NCBI RefSeq assembly: GCF_010882175.1 | Contig: NZ_WKLH01000002.1 | Coordinates: forward strand, 806,001 to 870,000 | DNA from: Mangrovibacterium lignilyticum | GTDB taxonomy: Bacteria > Bacteroidota > Bacteroidia > Bacteroidales > Prolixibacteraceae | Length of the DNA stretch: 64,000 bases | Direction of reading: 5' to 3' | In this document: positions 1 to 9,446 of the stretch, piece after piece | Layout: each line of letters begins with the position of its first letter | Numbering within the stretch: position 1 is the first letter of the stretch | Made by a program: the position numbers and the translations under genes | Notes under the pieces: generated by a model | Seen by the model: only the letters and a program-made list of their open reading frames with translations | Database searches by the model: none | What the model was told of the DNA's origin: nothing

Positions 1-745
1 CATTGTTTGCTTCCTTATCTACATCATCGTAATCGATTACCGCCCAACAAAGACCGATCAACTTGTTTTCAGTCAGAACGGACTCCACGGCGCGCGAAGG
101 ATCATTGCCGGCATAGTCAAACGGAGTAACCCAGAATTCAAGCGTTAACTTACCGGACTCGCCGGGTTCGAAATCGTAGCCGTAAGCCGCATTGGCATAG
201 GGCAGTTCCTTTATCCAGGGTTGGCTTCCCCACACCAACGTCCAGTCCTTTCCTTCTGCGGGCGTGAAAATATGGTAGTTCTGCGCATGCACGCCATGAA
301 ATGAGAAATATCGATCCATTTCGGAAAGTGACTGATTTGGGTGAAAACGATCAACAAACGGCCCTCCCGACTGATCACTGTCAACAATCAGCTCGAAGGT
401 ATCGTTATGCAAGCCGGGTTTCGAAAAATCCCAGTAATCATCGTAAGCTTCATACAAAAAGTACAACCGGTTCATTCCTTTCACCCAGCCAACCGTTACG
501 CTGAAGTCCAGGTTATCCGGATTTGTTTCCGAATGCTTTTTGCTGTCATCCCACACTTCATTCATTCCAACCGTAAAGCCTTCAGGCACCAGGTCCCAAT
601 CGGAGCGATCGCCATTAATCACGGGAATTTGATTGGCCGGAAATTGAAAGACTTGAAATACACGATTATCCTGAGCTGTTGCGATCGACGCGTGAAAAGC
701 AGCACAAGTAAAAAGAAAAACAAAAAGCAGCAATGATCTTCTCAT
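1..745 (-). CDS. Carbohydrate-binding family 9-like secreted protein (3' end cut by window)
   Basis: The reading frame begins at the ATG complementary to 743-745 and stays open to position 1, giving at least 248 residues; the C-terminus lies outside the window. The N-terminus is a Sec signal peptide (MRRSLLLFVFLFTCAAFHA, cleavage probably near ATAQ). The mature part opens with PVINGDRSDWDLVPEGF, the usual entry to CBM9-like / sugar-binding beta-sandwich domains of Bacteroidota, followed by aromatic and acidic stretches (LYFLYEAYDDYWDFSK, FELIVDSDQSGG). No catalytic signature is visible, so it is probably a periplasmic or surface glycan-binding protein, or the N-terminal module of a larger enzyme. 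It lies 141 nt downstream of the GH30 gene on the same strand and is probably the distal gene of PUL-A. The family call is from motif resemblance only. Confidence 0.65.
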   Translation of the reverse strand, partial: MRRSLLLFVFLFTCAAFHASIATAQDNRVFQVFQFPANQIPVINGDRSDWDLVPEGFTVGMNEVWDDSKKHSETNPDNLDFSVTVGWVKGMNRLYFLYEAYDDYWDFSKPGLHNDTFELIVDSDQSGGPFVDRFHPNQSLSEMDRYFSFHGVHAQNYHIFTPAEGKDWTLVWGSQPWIKELPYANAAYGYDFEPGESGKLTLEFWVTPFDYAGNDPSRAVESVLTENKLIGLCWAVIDYDDVDKEANN

Positions 746-886
746 GTCGGAGTTAATTTTAGGAGCAATTAGTCAGCCATGAAGATAAACATTCTGCAAA
801 TGAAAACCCTTTTATGCGATCGGCCTTTTAAAATCCGAAAACATAAACGGGTTGGTTTAGGTTCGTTCCACGGGCTACCAGTCCAA

Positions 887-2356
887 CTACAAAACCAGCG
901 TTTGTATTGAATGTGCCTGACTTTCTATTTGGACCGCTTTTCCTGCAATCCACAAATGATAGGGCGTGTCCTTCTCACTTGCATTCATCACGACAATCAC
1001 CAAGCTGCCATCCGGATTTTCAAAGGCTGTACTTTCCAGAAAATCACGGCTGGTAGAACAACTGATGCGTTTGGCTCCGGGTTGAATAAATTTAGAGAAA
1101 TGGCCAATGTAATAGTAACTATTGGTATAAATCAACTCTCCTGTTTGCGTATCGGCATGCACTGGTGCGAAACAAAAATTACCCACATGGTTTGGACCAC
1201 CACGCTCGTCAAGCAATATATTCCAGTCAGTCCAGGCAACTGTTCCGGCATTAAAATCATGAATCATAGAATGACCATAACGCTCACCCAGCGCCCAATT
1301 ACCGATGCGATCCATCCCGAAACGTTCCACACAGCCTTCTGTAAAAATCAGGTTCACATCCGGAAACGACTCTTTCACCCGTTTGAGGTTTTCGAACTGC
1401 ATACCACCACCTGCCCAGGGTTCGTACCAGTGAAAGCCGACTCCCCAAACATATTTGGCTGCTTCCGGGTCATTCAACATGGTCGATGCCCGTTGGTAAA
1501 CCAAATCGCGATTGTGATCCCATACAATCAATTTCTTATCGCCCATCCCTGCTTTTTCCAAGGCAGGCCCCAAGTAGTTTTTCACAAAATCACGCTCCTC
1601 TGTATCCGAGTAAACGCATGATTCCCAAATTTGAACAGCCATCGGCTCGTTTTGAACCGACAAGCCCCAAACAGGAATTCCTTCGGCCACATAAGCGTCT
1701 ATGAACTTCACGTAGTGATTAGCCCAAGCCTGTTTATACTCGTCGAGTAAATGACCGCCATGCAAACGGTCGTTGTTATCTTTCATCCATGCCGGAGGAC
1801 TCCAGGGGCTTGCAAACATTTTCAACTCACCTCCTGCAGCATCAATAGCTCTTTTTATAAACGGAATCCGGAATTGTCGGTCATGCTCAATACTAAATGT
1901 TTCGAGACTTCCATCATCCTCAGCCACGTAATCATAACTGGCAACCGAGAAATCACAACTGGCAATGTTGGTCCGGGCAAAATTGTAGCCAATTCCCTTT
2001 TCCTTGTCGTAATAAGCGGTTAAAAATTCCGCTTGTTTTTCTTCGGGTAACTTTGCAAACACTTCAGCCGAAGCGTCTGTCAGGGCACCACCAATACCAA
2101 CAAAAGTTTGAAATTTGTGCTTCGGATCAACAAACACGCATGGCTGACGCTCGGTTGGCTGACCAAAATCTGCCATTTGTAGTTCCTGCACCTTCGTAAT
2201 CTGATCGTCTGTATTTTCAGCCGTTTGAAAGACTTCCACCTTCGTCGGAACTCTTGTTATCGCGATCTCCTCCTTCACTTGCGGCTCCTGTTGTTTCGCC
2301 TGGCAAGCCATTAAAGCAAAGGTGATTCCCCAAAAAACATATTTGGTATTACTCAT
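887..2356 (-). CDS. GH30 family glycoside hydrolase, lipoprotein
   Basis: Exo- or endo-acting retaining beta-glycosidase of family GH30 (glucosylceramidase / beta-1,6-glucanase group), 489 residues. I start it at the ATG complementary to 2354-2356, because this puts a lipoprotein signal (MSNTKYVFWGITFALMACQ) at the N-terminus; a longer frame to 2413 runs into the upstream hairpin. The catalytic TIM barrel carries the acid/base Glu in LSVQNEPM (about residue 237) and the nucleophile Glu in LIFTEGCVE (about 340); SPWSPPAWMK is also typical. The last 90 residues form the usual beta-sandwich. It follows SusD in PUL-A, separated by a hairpin. GH30 enzymes of this type in Bacteroides act on beta-1,6-glucan, so a beta-glucan is a reasonable target, but the subfamily cannot be fixed by eye. 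Confidence 0.88.
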   Translation of the reverse strand: MSNTKYVFWGITFALMACQAKQQEPQVKEEIAITRVPTKVEVFQTAENTDDQITKVQELQMADFGQPTERQPCVFVDPKHKFQTFVGIGGALTDASAEVFAKLPEEKQAEFLTAYYDKEKGIGYNFARTNIASCDFSVASYDYVAEDDGSLETFSIEHDRQFRIPFIKRAIDAAGGELKMFASPWSPPAWMKDNNDRLHGGHLLDEYKQAWANHYVKFIDAYVAEGIPVWGLSVQNEPMAVQIWESCVYSDTEERDFVKNYLGPALEKAGMGDKKLIVWDHNRDLVYQRASTMLNDPEAAKYVWGVGFHWYEPWAGGGMQFENLKRVKESFPDVNLIFTEGCVERFGMDRIGNWALGERYGHSMIHDFNAGTVAWTDWNILLDERGGPNHVGNFCFAPVHADTQTGELIYTNSYYYIGHFSKFIQPGAKRISCSTSRDFLESTAFENPDGSLVIVVMNASEKDTPYHLWIAGKAVQIESQAHSIQTLVL

Positions 2357-2373
2357 ACGTTTTCCTATTAAAA

Positions 2374-2403
2374 ATACAGCCCTGACATCAGTCAGGGCTG
2401 TAT
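2374..2403 (-). terminator. Perfect 13-bp hairpin between SusD and GH30 genes
   Basis: The arms 2374-2386 and 2391-2403 (ATACAGCCCTGAC and its exact complement) enclose a 4-nt loop. On the minus strand the stem is followed by four U and an AU-rich stretch, a weak intrinsic terminator. Lying between susD and the GH30 gene of the same operon, it probably acts as an attenuator or a 3'-end stabiliser that keeps susCD transcripts more abundant than the enzyme transcript. Confidence 0.75.
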
Positions 2404-2435
2404 CAGTTATCAACTATCAATTGCTATACCTAAAA

Positions 2436-3965
2436 CTAATATCCAGGATTTTGATCATCCGCACTCATCGCATTATTGGCAATAATCTCATTCTGAGGAA
2501 TCGGAAACAATTCATTTTTATTGGCCTGATATCCGAGGTCACCCAGCTCCTGTGAAGCTAAATTCCAGCGAACCAGGTCCCAATAGCGACTACCTTCGAA
2601 CGCTAACTCCAGTTCACGTTCCTTAACAATTGCCAGAAAAACATCGTCTGATGATGTAATATCATCCAATTGAGCACGTTCACGAACTTTATTCAATTCA
2701 GTAAGCGCCATGCCATCCTGACTATTGAAATGATAGGCTTCAGCAGCCATCAACAAAACATCGGCGTAACGAAGAATTCTCCAGTTGGTTGTGTAGTTCA
2801 ATTCGCCAATTCCCTGATCGCTTGTTTCACCCGAACGAGTGACATATTTCATACGCATGTATCCTTCGTAATCGTGAGCATTGGGATCTCTAATCACGCC
2901 GCCGGTGGCCTCAAAATCAGCTGCGGAAATCAAAGTAGCAGCACCACGTACAACATCATTTTCAGCCTCAAATGCGTGACCTATTTTTGCAGAAGGCATA
3001 TTGAATCCCCAACCATTGATAATTGGCAAAGTTGAATTACTCAAGTCGAATAAATCGCTCCGGGGCCCTTGTAACTGCACTTCGATATTACTTTCATTAC
3101 CTCCACCCCAGGGGAAATTTCCCCAGTCATAAACTTCTTGTGCGGTGTACGAAATTTCGAAAAGAGACTCGTCGCCGAACTCTGTTTCTTTTGACCAAAC
3201 ATCTGCAAAATCAGGCACCAAATCATACTCGCCACTACTGATTACAGAAGCCAGCTGAGTTGCAGCATCGCTGTATTTTTGTTGATACAGGTATGCTTTT
3301 CCAAGGAAAGCCTGTGCTGTGCCTTTAGAGAACCGGAAAATATCAGCCGGATCATACTCGCTTTTCAACGGCAGATCAGGAATTGCTTCGGTAAAATCGG
3401 TTTCAATCTGGGCATAAATTTCGGCAGCAGTTGCCCGGGGTTGGTGATAAGCACCCTCATCTGTTGGATTTGTCGTCATTAACGGAACACCACCAAACAA
3501 AGTCACTAACTCCAGGTAAGTATAGGCACGAATCGCTTTGGCTTCGGCTATCATGGCCTTTTTCGCATCTGTATCTCCTTCAACCTTGTTTATGAGGGTG
3601 TTGGCCGAGTTGATTGTTTTATAAAAATTAGTCCAAATCAGTTCGAGCTTCACATTGTCGGTTTGGATCTTAAAGTCGTCAATGTTCTGATAACCGGTTT
3701 GGTCACCTTCACTTGAACCGGCCATACAATCGTCACCGGGAAGGTTTTTAATAAAGAAGACACTTGCCCAACTACCATTTGAAAAGTTGTGCTGCATCGA
3801 ATTATAGACTCCAATCATGGCCGTTTTAACTTCATCATCTGTTTTCAGATATGATTCGCTGGTTAAGCGCCCCGTCGGTTCAACTTCAAGAAAGCTTTCG
3901 CTGCATGAGCTGAAAAGCAGAATTGAAAGACCTGCAATTAATTTATATCGATTTAAAAATTTCAT
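2436..3965 (-). CDS. SusD/RagB-type glycan-binding lipoprotein (PUL-A)
   Basis: Outer-membrane lipoprotein that captures oligosaccharide and forms the lid of the partner SusC channel. It has 509 residues, usual for the family. The signal ends in a lipobox (ILLFSSC, Cys21), followed by the typical SusD start SESFLEVEPTGRLT. TPR-like helices are recognisable in KAIRAYTYLELVTLFGGVPL and FLGKAYLYQQKYSDA. The C-terminus holds RYADVLLMAAEAYH, FEGSRYWDLVRWNL and LFPIPQNEI, which are SusD family hallmarks. It starts 17 nt after the SusC stop, so the two are certainly co-transcribed and form one complex. The ligand is inferred from the linked GH30. Confidence 0.95.
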   Translation of the reverse strand: MKFLNRYKLIAGLSILLFSSCSESFLEVEPTGRLTSESYLKTDDEVKTAMIGVYNSMQHNFSNGSWASVFFIKNLPGDDCMAGSSEGDQTGYQNIDDFKIQTDNVKLELIWTNFYKTINSANTLINKVEGDTDAKKAMIAEAKAIRAYTYLELVTLFGGVPLMTTNPTDEGAYHQPRATAAEIYAQIETDFTEAIPDLPLKSEYDPADIFRFSKGTAQAFLGKAYLYQQKYSDAATQLASVISSGEYDLVPDFADVWSKETEFGDESLFEISYTAQEVYDWGNFPWGGGNESNIEVQLQGPRSDLFDLSNSTLPIINGWGFNMPSAKIGHAFEAENDVVRGAATLISAADFEATGGVIRDPNAHDYEGYMRMKYVTRSGETSDQGIGELNYTTNWRILRYADVLLMAAEAYHFNSQDGMALTELNKVRERAQLDDITSSDDVFLAIVKERELELAFEGSRYWDLVRWNLASQELGDLGYQANKNELFPIPQNEIIANNAMSADDQNPGY

Positions 3966-3982
3966 TGTTCAGTAATTTTTGA

Positions 3983-6900
3983 TTAAAAATTGAGCGAGAA
4001 TCCAAATAAAATCTTGCCTGCAATCGGGTAAATACCACGGTCTACACCCTGACGGTTATCCGTTGAACTTCCGGCTTCAGGATCCAATCCTTGATAATCG
4101 GTAAACGTGAAATAGTCATCCAATGAAACAAACAAACGGGCCTTGTCAATTTTCATCGATTCAGTTAATGAAGCTGGCAATGTGTACCCCACTTGTATTT
4201 GCTTAATTCGCAAGTAAGAACCATCAGAAATCATCAGGTCGCTCCGATAAACGTAGTCACTGGTATTGTTGGCTGCCGGACGACTGGCATTGGTATGGTT
4301 AGCTGTCCAGCGATCTTCAAACATAAAAGCAGGCTTATTCGAGAATGGACGATCTGAACGGAACCAACCCATAAATACATCATTCCCCTGAGTTCCCTGA
4401 ATAAATACATTCAGATCAATACCTTTATAAGCACAATTCAATGTTGCACCATAAAGCAAATCCGGATGAGGATCTCCAATATAAGTTTGATCTGCTGCCG
4501 TGATTTCGCCGTCTTCGTCTGTATCGACAACAATCGGATCACCTGTAGCGGCATCAATTCCTGCTGTTTTATATCCTTTGAAATACCAGATTGGATAGCC
4601 TTCTTCGAACCAGGTCAGGTTGTACCCGCGAAGGTTGTCACCTGCAACCGGAGAGTCGACATTCAAACTTGAAACCTCATTATCCAGCGTTGACAGATTG
4701 AAGTTAACACTGTACTTGAAATCTCCGATATCGCCGCGATAGCCCAGTTCAAAATCGAACCCTTTATTGACAACGTCACCACCATTCACAAAAGGGTAAG
4801 GTTTACCAACTGATAATGGTCCGGTTCCGGTTACAATCAAGTCAGTCGTTTTCTTGTTGTAATAGTCAACCGCGAAATTCAATTTGCTTCCAAAAGCGCG
4901 CAAATCAACACCAATATCCACCTGCTTGGTTCTTTCCCAGCGTAAGTCGGTATTGATTAATTTCTCAATTTCAGCACCCGATTGGTAAACATCATCTGCT
5001 CCGGGGTACTTAATACCGGAGAACACCCAGAATTCCTGATCTTCGTTACCCGGTAAGTTTGATTTACTACCGTTTTCACCCCAGCTACCTCTCAGCTTCA
5101 AATAATCAATGGTTTCCGACGCAAAGAAATCCTCTTGTGAAATTACCCAACCGGCAGAAACAGCAGGAAAATACGCGGCTCTGTTGTTGCTTGGAAAAAC
5201 ACTGGCAGCATCGCGACGAATGGACCCTTCCAATAAATATTTTGACAGGTAGCTATAGGATAAACGTCCGAAGTACGAATTCATCGTCTGGTTCACATAC
5301 AATCCTCCAACCTGGTCAAACTCGGTTGATGTACGATATCCCTGATAAGCATATTGGTCACCTGGGGCAATCATTGGGCCTGAGTGCATTGTCCAGTCTG
5401 GCGCCTGGTATTCCTGTGCCGAATAACCGGCTAATAATGTAATATCGTGGTCAGCCACAGAGACATTGTAAGAGGCGAAGTTTTCCCACAACCAGGTATA
5501 CCACTTGTTTATCGTATCATCGATCGTAGTCATCGTGTTTTGATTCTCACTGGAGAAGTAGTATTCCGGAGTCCAGCTATGCTGAACCTGGTAAGTTAAA
5601 TCCAATCCAATGCGTGATGTAATTGAAAGACCTTTCAAGGGTTTGATTGTCGCATAAGCCGATCCAAGGATCTTATCTTGTTCAATGGTGTTGTGGTAAG
5701 TTTGAAGCAAAGCCAACGGGTTTGTTGTTTCACCGGTTACATATTTTGCCAAACCATAATATTGACCTTCTTCATTTTGCAAAACACTGTACCCTTGATC
5801 CAACAACGATTGCACATTATCAGGCGTTCCGTCGTAAGTAACCGGAGTCAGCGGGTCAATCAACAAAGAGTTGTTCACGACACTGCGATACTCATCATCT
5901 TCGCCAATGTAGCGCTGTTTCGAATGAGAGAAGCTCATATTGTTACCAACTTCCAACCACTTATTCATGTTACTTTTTGAATTTACACGAGCTGTGTAGC
6001 GTTGATATCTTGCTTTATCGCCACCAACAATACCATCCTGAGAGAAGTATGATCCAGACAACATATAACTGGATTTTTCAGTACCCGAAGAATAGCTCAC
6101 ATGATGCTTTTGCATCGGTGCATCGCCAAATACTTCATCCATCCAGTCGGTATCTGTACCATCAAGTGTTACTTCACCGGCTCCCGATTCAGCCATCCAC
6201 TGTTTATATTGCGCTGCATTCATCAGTTCCATGTCGCTACGCGCGCTTTGTACTCCATATTGAAAATCGTAAGTAATCTTGGCCCGATTACCTTTTGTAC
6301 CTGATTTAGTGGTGATAATAATAACCCCATTGGCACCTTCTGTACCGTAGATCGCAGCTGAAGCAGCATCTTTCAATACTTCCATCGATTCAATATCAGC
6401 CGGATCGATGTTGTTGATATCACCGGTTTTCATCCCGTCAACAATGAATAAGGGGTTTGAATTTCCGTTGGAGTTTACCCCGCGAATACGAATTTTTGTA
6501 CTGGCACCGGGAGAACCAGAAGTTGAAAGAACTGAGACCCCAGCGGTACGTCCCTGAATGGCTTGGTCGGCACGGGCAACCGGAACACTTTGTAAATCTT
6601 CCGCTTTCACACTGGAAATGGCACCGGTAACCAAACTTTTCTTTTGTACGCCATAACCAACCGCGACCACTTCTTCCAGCCCAATTGTTTCTTCCTGCAA
6701 AACAACGTCAATAGCGGTCAATCCATTTACATCAATTTCCTGTAACCGCATTCCAACGAATGAAACTTGAAGCACTGCATCGGCCGGGACATTGGATAGT
6801 TGGTAAAATCCATCAAAGTCGGTAATTGTTCCGTTTGATGTTCCTTTTACAACCACTGTCGCGCCAGGAATTGGTTCACCATCGGGTGCTGTGACTTTTC

Positions 6901-7300
6901 CTTTGACATCACCTTTTTGCTGAACATTTCTGAAATCTTCACCTAAATTCGTCAGGATAATCTGGCGATCTTTAATCACATATTTCACCGTTGTATTTTC
7001 AAAAAGGTCATCAAGAATATTGTTTATTTCTTGATTATCAGCAACAATACTTACTCTTCGATTCACATCAATTAAATCTTGATTGTACAAAAAGTAGTAT
7101 TCCGATAAATTTTCAATTTCATTTAACACATCAGCCAAACGTGTGTTTGTCAAGCTGATTGTCATGCGGGACTGCTGTGAGTATCCCGAAAGAGCGGACA
7201 CCTGAAAGAATCCGATTAGCAGAAAAAGTGCGGTTAGTCGCATAATCAATAAAGTTTTTTTCAGAGCATACCAGTCCCTGATTTTCTTAGATTTTTTCAT
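3983..7300 (-). CDS. SusC-type TonB-dependent outer-membrane transporter with STN domain (PUL-A)
   Basis: TonB-dependent channel of 1105 residues that imports oligosaccharide delivered by SusD. Order of parts: a long n-region and signal (ALFLLIGFFQVSALSGYS), an STN domain (about 50-115, ISLTNTRLADVLNEIENLS), a carboxypeptidase-D-like domain (about 131-215, GKVTAPDGEPIPGATVVVKG), the conserved SusC stretch EEVVAVGYGVQKKSLVTGAI, a plug domain with FIVDGMKTGDINNIDPADIE and GTEGANGVIIITTKSG, then the 22-strand barrel ending in an aromatic residue (FGFSLNF). The STN domain is the part that talks to the FecR anti-sigma factor encoded just upstream, so this transporter should also act as the ligand sensor of PUL-A. 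Confidence 0.96.
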   Translation of the reverse strand: MKKSKKIRDWYALKKTLLIMRLTALFLLIGFFQVSALSGYSQQSRMTISLTNTRLADVLNEIENLSEYYFLYNQDLIDVNRRVSIVADNQEINNILDDLFENTTVKYVIKDRQIILTNLGEDFRNVQQKGDVKGKVTAPDGEPIPGATVVVKGTSNGTITDFDGFYQLSNVPADAVLQVSFVGMRLQEIDVNGLTAIDVVLQEETIGLEEVVAVGYGVQKKSLVTGAISSVKAEDLQSVPVARADQAIQGRTAGVSVLSTSGSPGASTKIRIRGVNSNGNSNPLFIVDGMKTGDINNIDPADIESMEVLKDAASAAIYGTEGANGVIIITTKSGTKGNRAKITYDFQYGVQSARSDMELMNAAQYKQWMAESGAGEVTLDGTDTDWMDEVFGDAPMQKHHVSYSSGTEKSSYMLSGSYFSQDGIVGGDKARYQRYTARVNSKSNMNKWLEVGNNMSFSHSKQRYIGEDDEYRSVVNNSLLIDPLTPVTYDGTPDNVQSLLDQGYSVLQNEEGQYYGLAKYVTGETTNPLALLQTYHNTIEQDKILGSAYATIKPLKGLSITSRIGLDLTYQVQHSWTPEYYFSSENQNTMTTIDDTINKWYTWLWENFASYNVSVADHDITLLAGYSAQEYQAPDWTMHSGPMIAPGDQYAYQGYRTSTEFDQVGGLYVNQTMNSYFGRLSYSYLSKYLLEGSIRRDAASVFPSNNRAAYFPAVSAGWVISQEDFFASETIDYLKLRGSWGENGSKSNLPGNEDQEFWVFSGIKYPGADDVYQSGAEIEKLINTDLRWERTKQVDIGVDLRAFGSKLNFAVDYYNKKTTDLIVTGTGPLSVGKPYPFVNGGDVVNKGFDFELGYRGDIGDFKYSVNFNLSTLDNEVSSLNVDSPVAGDNLRGYNLTWFEEGYPIWYFKGYKTAGIDAATGDPIVVDTDEDGEITAADQTYIGDPHPDLLYGATLNCAYKGIDLNVFIQGTQGNDVFMGWFRSDRPFSNKPAFMFEDRWTANHTNASRPAANNTSDYVYRSDLMISDGSYLRIKQIQVGYTLPASLTESMKIDKARLFVSLDDYFTFTDYQGLDPEAGSSTDNRQGVDRGIYPIAGKILFGFSLNF

Positions 7301-7353
7301 AAATTTACGTTTGTAGAGTTGTTAAAATACACTGTAACGATTCTTCAAGCCTG

Positions 7354-7384
7354 ATCAGGGAAGTGATACCAGCACTTTCCTGAT
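7354..7384. other. Hairpin in the FecR-SusC junction of PUL-A
   Basis: The arms 7354-7364 and 7374-7384 are complementary over 11 bp except for one pair, which is a G-U wobble in plus-strand RNA. A run of six T follows on the plus strand. As an intrinsic terminator it would therefore work on antisense transcripts. In the sense (minus) mRNA it is a 5' stem ahead of susC. Similar hairpins occupy the same junction in PUL-B and PUL-C. Confidence 0.55.
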
Positions 7385-7397
7385 TTTTTGCTTCTTG

Positions 7398-8414
7398 TCA
7401 TTTCTTTTCAATAATAATTTTCCGTTTTACATATATGCCGTTTTGGTTTGGTTTGCGTTCTTCTATTTGGTATTTCATCGGTGTAGTTAGGGCAATCATC
7501 CGCAATATTTCATCCAACTGCTCATCTTTAAAAGTTGCCCTGAAATTGTATTTCTTTAATTGACTGTCATGAATTTCGATATCGACATTGTACCAGCGAG
7601 ATAATTTTGCCATCACGTCTTCCAACGATTCACCTTTGAACTGCAACAACCCTTCAGTCCACAAAACAAATTCTGTCGCATCCACCTTGCTAATTACAGC
7701 TTGGTTTTGTTGTGTATTGTAGTCGAAGCGTTCATCCGGTTTCATCAGGTAAGCTGCCTGATCATTTTTGTCGAATATTTGCACACTTCCTTCCTTCAAC
7801 ACAACGCTTATCTTTTCATTGGCCGAATAGGCAGAAACATCAAACTGGGTTCCTAAAACCTGCACTGTCAATCCGTTTGTCCGGACATGAAATTTGTCGC
7901 CATCTTGGTGTTTTACATGGAAAAATGCTTCACCAACCAATTTCACTTCTCGTTCGTGATGGAAATTTATGGGGTAAGTCAATTCCGAGCCGCTATTTAA
8001 CCAACCGGTAGAACCGTCAGGCAACACAAAGCTGGTGCGGGCACCGAGAGGCGAAACAATCGTAGCCATGGCTTCAGCACGTTGAGGTTCTTTAACAGTA
8101 AACCAATGAATTGCAAACAGCAATATGGGTATCATAAGAATAGCGGCAACGCGTTGGTAGTAATTCAACAGGATCTTCACTGTTGAAGGTTTCGCCGGGA
8201 ATATTCCGTCATGAATTTGATCAATAAATCGTTTGAGTTTTGGCGACTTTGTCTCCCCTTCCGGAATGCTTTGCCAATTATCGTGTAAGAATTCACTCAA
8301 CTCCTCTTCCGAATCAGCCTCAAACAACTCGTTCACCTGCTTGAAATCTGAACGGGTATACTTCCCCTCTTCAAACCTTTTGAATGCTCCTTTATATTTA
8401 TCTCGTTTCTCCAT
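7398..8414 (-). CDS. FecR-family anti-sigma factor (PUL-A)
   Basis: Inner-membrane anti-sigma regulator of 338 residues. An N-terminal cytoplasmic part of about 85 residues binds the sigma factor. One membrane segment follows (about 89-106, AAILMIPILLFAIHWF). The periplasmic FecR domain has the family pattern TSFVLPDGSTGWLNSGSELTYP, GEAFFHVKH and VQVLGTQFDVSAY, and the C-terminal DUF4974-type domain contains LQFKGESLEDVMAKLSRWYN. It lies between the ECF sigma gene and the SusC gene, the standard trans-envelope relay: ligand-loaded SusC signals through its STN domain to FecR, which frees the sigma factor. Confidence 0.95.
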   Translation of the reverse strand: MEKRDKYKGAFKRFEEGKYTRSDFKQVNELFEADSEEELSEFLHDNWQSIPEGETKSPKLKRFIDQIHDGIFPAKPSTVKILLNYYQRVAAILMIPILLFAIHWFTVKEPQRAEAMATIVSPLGARTSFVLPDGSTGWLNSGSELTYPINFHHEREVKLVGEAFFHVKHQDGDKFHVRTNGLTVQVLGTQFDVSAYSANEKISVVLKEGSVQIFDKNDQAAYLMKPDERFDYNTQQNQAVISKVDATEFVLWTEGLLQFKGESLEDVMAKLSRWYNVDIEIHDSQLKKYNFRATFKDEQLDEILRMIALTTPMKYQIEERKPNQNGIYVKRKIIIEKK

Positions 8415-8469
8415 TTCGTATCCTCAAGATCATTTCATTTTTCACAGGTTATATCCTGAAAAATTGAAA

Positions 8470-8494
8470 CCCCCTATCCGAAATGAAAAAAATT
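8470..8494 (-). promoter_or_regulatory. Conserved motif in sigma-FecR spacer (PUL-A copy)
   Basis: The spacer between the sigma and FecR genes holds, on the plus strand, CCCCTATCCGAAATGAAAAA. A closely similar word, CCCTATATCGAAAAGAAAAA, sits in the same spacer of PUL-B (26499-26524). The shared core is CCCTAT, then a pyrimidine-CGAAA block and GAAAAAAA. Position about 55-80 nt before the FecR start suggests a promoter, leader or processing element. Its function is not known to me. Confidence 0.4.
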
Positions 8495-8528
8495 ACACAA
8501 AAAGTTTTTAAACGATACTAAATGGCTA

Positions 8529-9110
8529 TCAGTGGTCATAATCCAGAAAAAGCACCAAAAGATTAAGACCTTCGGGCAACTCAGTCCCAAAACGATTTTT
8601 GAGGTATTTCATCGCTTCTGTTATTTGATTCTCAATTGTTTTAACGGAGATATCCATTTCCTCAGCGATTTGCTTAACCGGTTTGCCTTCTTTCTTCCGG
8701 GCGATGAAGATCTGTCGCCTCCTTTCCGGCATTTCCTCAATAAATAGCTCAAGTTTAGCGATGACCAACTGATATTGGTTTTCAAAATCCTGTACATCGG
8801 TTTCCGAATCCAGCTCGTCAACCAGGCTGTGTTTAAAGGCTTGTTCCTTCGATCTTCTTAGGAAAGTTTTTTTTACAGCATTGAACGTTATCGTGAATAA
8901 ATAGGCCTGAAGTGAGGTATTAACCTTTAAGTTTTGCCTGTTTTTCCAGACTTTCAGAAATACCTCCTGAACGATTTCCTGAGCATCTGTTTCATTTTTC
9001 AGATACGAAAAAGCAAAGGCAAAAACCTTCTCACCGTAGTACTGAAAGAATTGTTTGAAGGCTCGTGAATCACCTCGCCGAAGTTGCTCTACGTTAAACG
9101 GTTGGTCCAA
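8529..9110 (-). CDS. ECF-type RNA polymerase sigma factor (PUL-A)
   Basis: Extracytoplasmic-function sigma-70 factor of 193 residues. Region 2 is seen in FAFAFSYLKNETDAQEIVQEVFLKVW and region 4, a helix-turn-helix, in QIFIARKKEGKPVKQIAEEMDISVKTIENQI. It heads PUL-A; FecR follows after 114 nt. It probably activates transcription of the downstream susCD-GH30 block, and perhaps of its own operon, once FecR is signalled. The ATG complementary to 9108-9110 matches the start of region 2 homologues. Confidence 0.95.
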   Translation of the reverse strand: MDQPFNVEQLRRGDSRAFKQFFQYYGEKVFAFAFSYLKNETDAQEIVQEVFLKVWKNRQNLKVNTSLQAYLFTITFNAVKKTFLRRSKEQAFKHSLVDELDSETDVQDFENQYQLVIAKLELFIEEMPERRRQIFIARKKEGKPVKQIAEEMDISVKTIENQITEAMKYLKNRFGTELPEGLNLLVLFLDYDH

Positions 9111-9446
9111 ATCGTTCTCGGTTAATTGTGGTTTTTAGGCTCGCACAAAGTAATAAAATATTGCTAATCAGCTTCAATCTTAGGTTTCAAAACATATTCT
9201 GTATTTGTAAATTCCTTTCCCAATTCAACCAGCGACTCAAAAATAGAAGACACATAGGTCTGACTTGCTGAAGTTTAGACGACAAATCCAATTCACATTT
9301 TGTAAAATAAATACATTCAGCCTGTTTTTTGCAACAATTGGTGCACAAACAAAAGCACTTAAGAAACGTTTATTTGATAAATTTTTTGACAACTTTGCAC
9401 GCGAATTAAGCAAGAGTTGAAGAAAGTATTAATCAAAAGTGTATTC
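9111..9446. other. Intergenic region between divergent genes; no gene seen
   Basis: This 336-nt AT-rich spacer separates the PUL-A sigma gene (minus) from the 2-oxoacid dehydrogenase gene (plus) and must hold promoters for both. On the plus strand, CAACTTTG at 9390-9397 is one mismatch from the Bacteroidota -7 element TAnnTTTG, but the matching -33 box is unclear. An 8-bp palindrome AAACGTTT lies at 9364-9371. On the minus strand, TTACTTTG, also one mismatch from consensus, lies near 9147-9154 ahead of the sigma gene. I can support no RNA gene here. Confidence 0.5.

Noticed and set aside
887-1621. Long plus-strand frame (911-1621, 236 codons) opposite the GH30 gene.
   Set aside because: It lies wholly inside the GH30 coding region on the other strand, has no recognisable domain or signal and a composition typical of a shadow frame.
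9164-9274. On the minus strand a 37-codon open stretch ends in a protein-like tail (SLVELGKEFTNTEYVLKPK, then IEAD and stop).
   Set aside because: The composition looks protein-like, but there is no ATG, a stop lies just upstream in the same frame, and I recognise no family. It could be a decayed gene end, but the evidence is too thin to call.
9417-9446. TTG start at 9417 for the E1 fusion protein.
   Set aside because: The ten extra residues (MKKVLIKSVF) have no family support and ATG 9447 is available directly before the conserved part.
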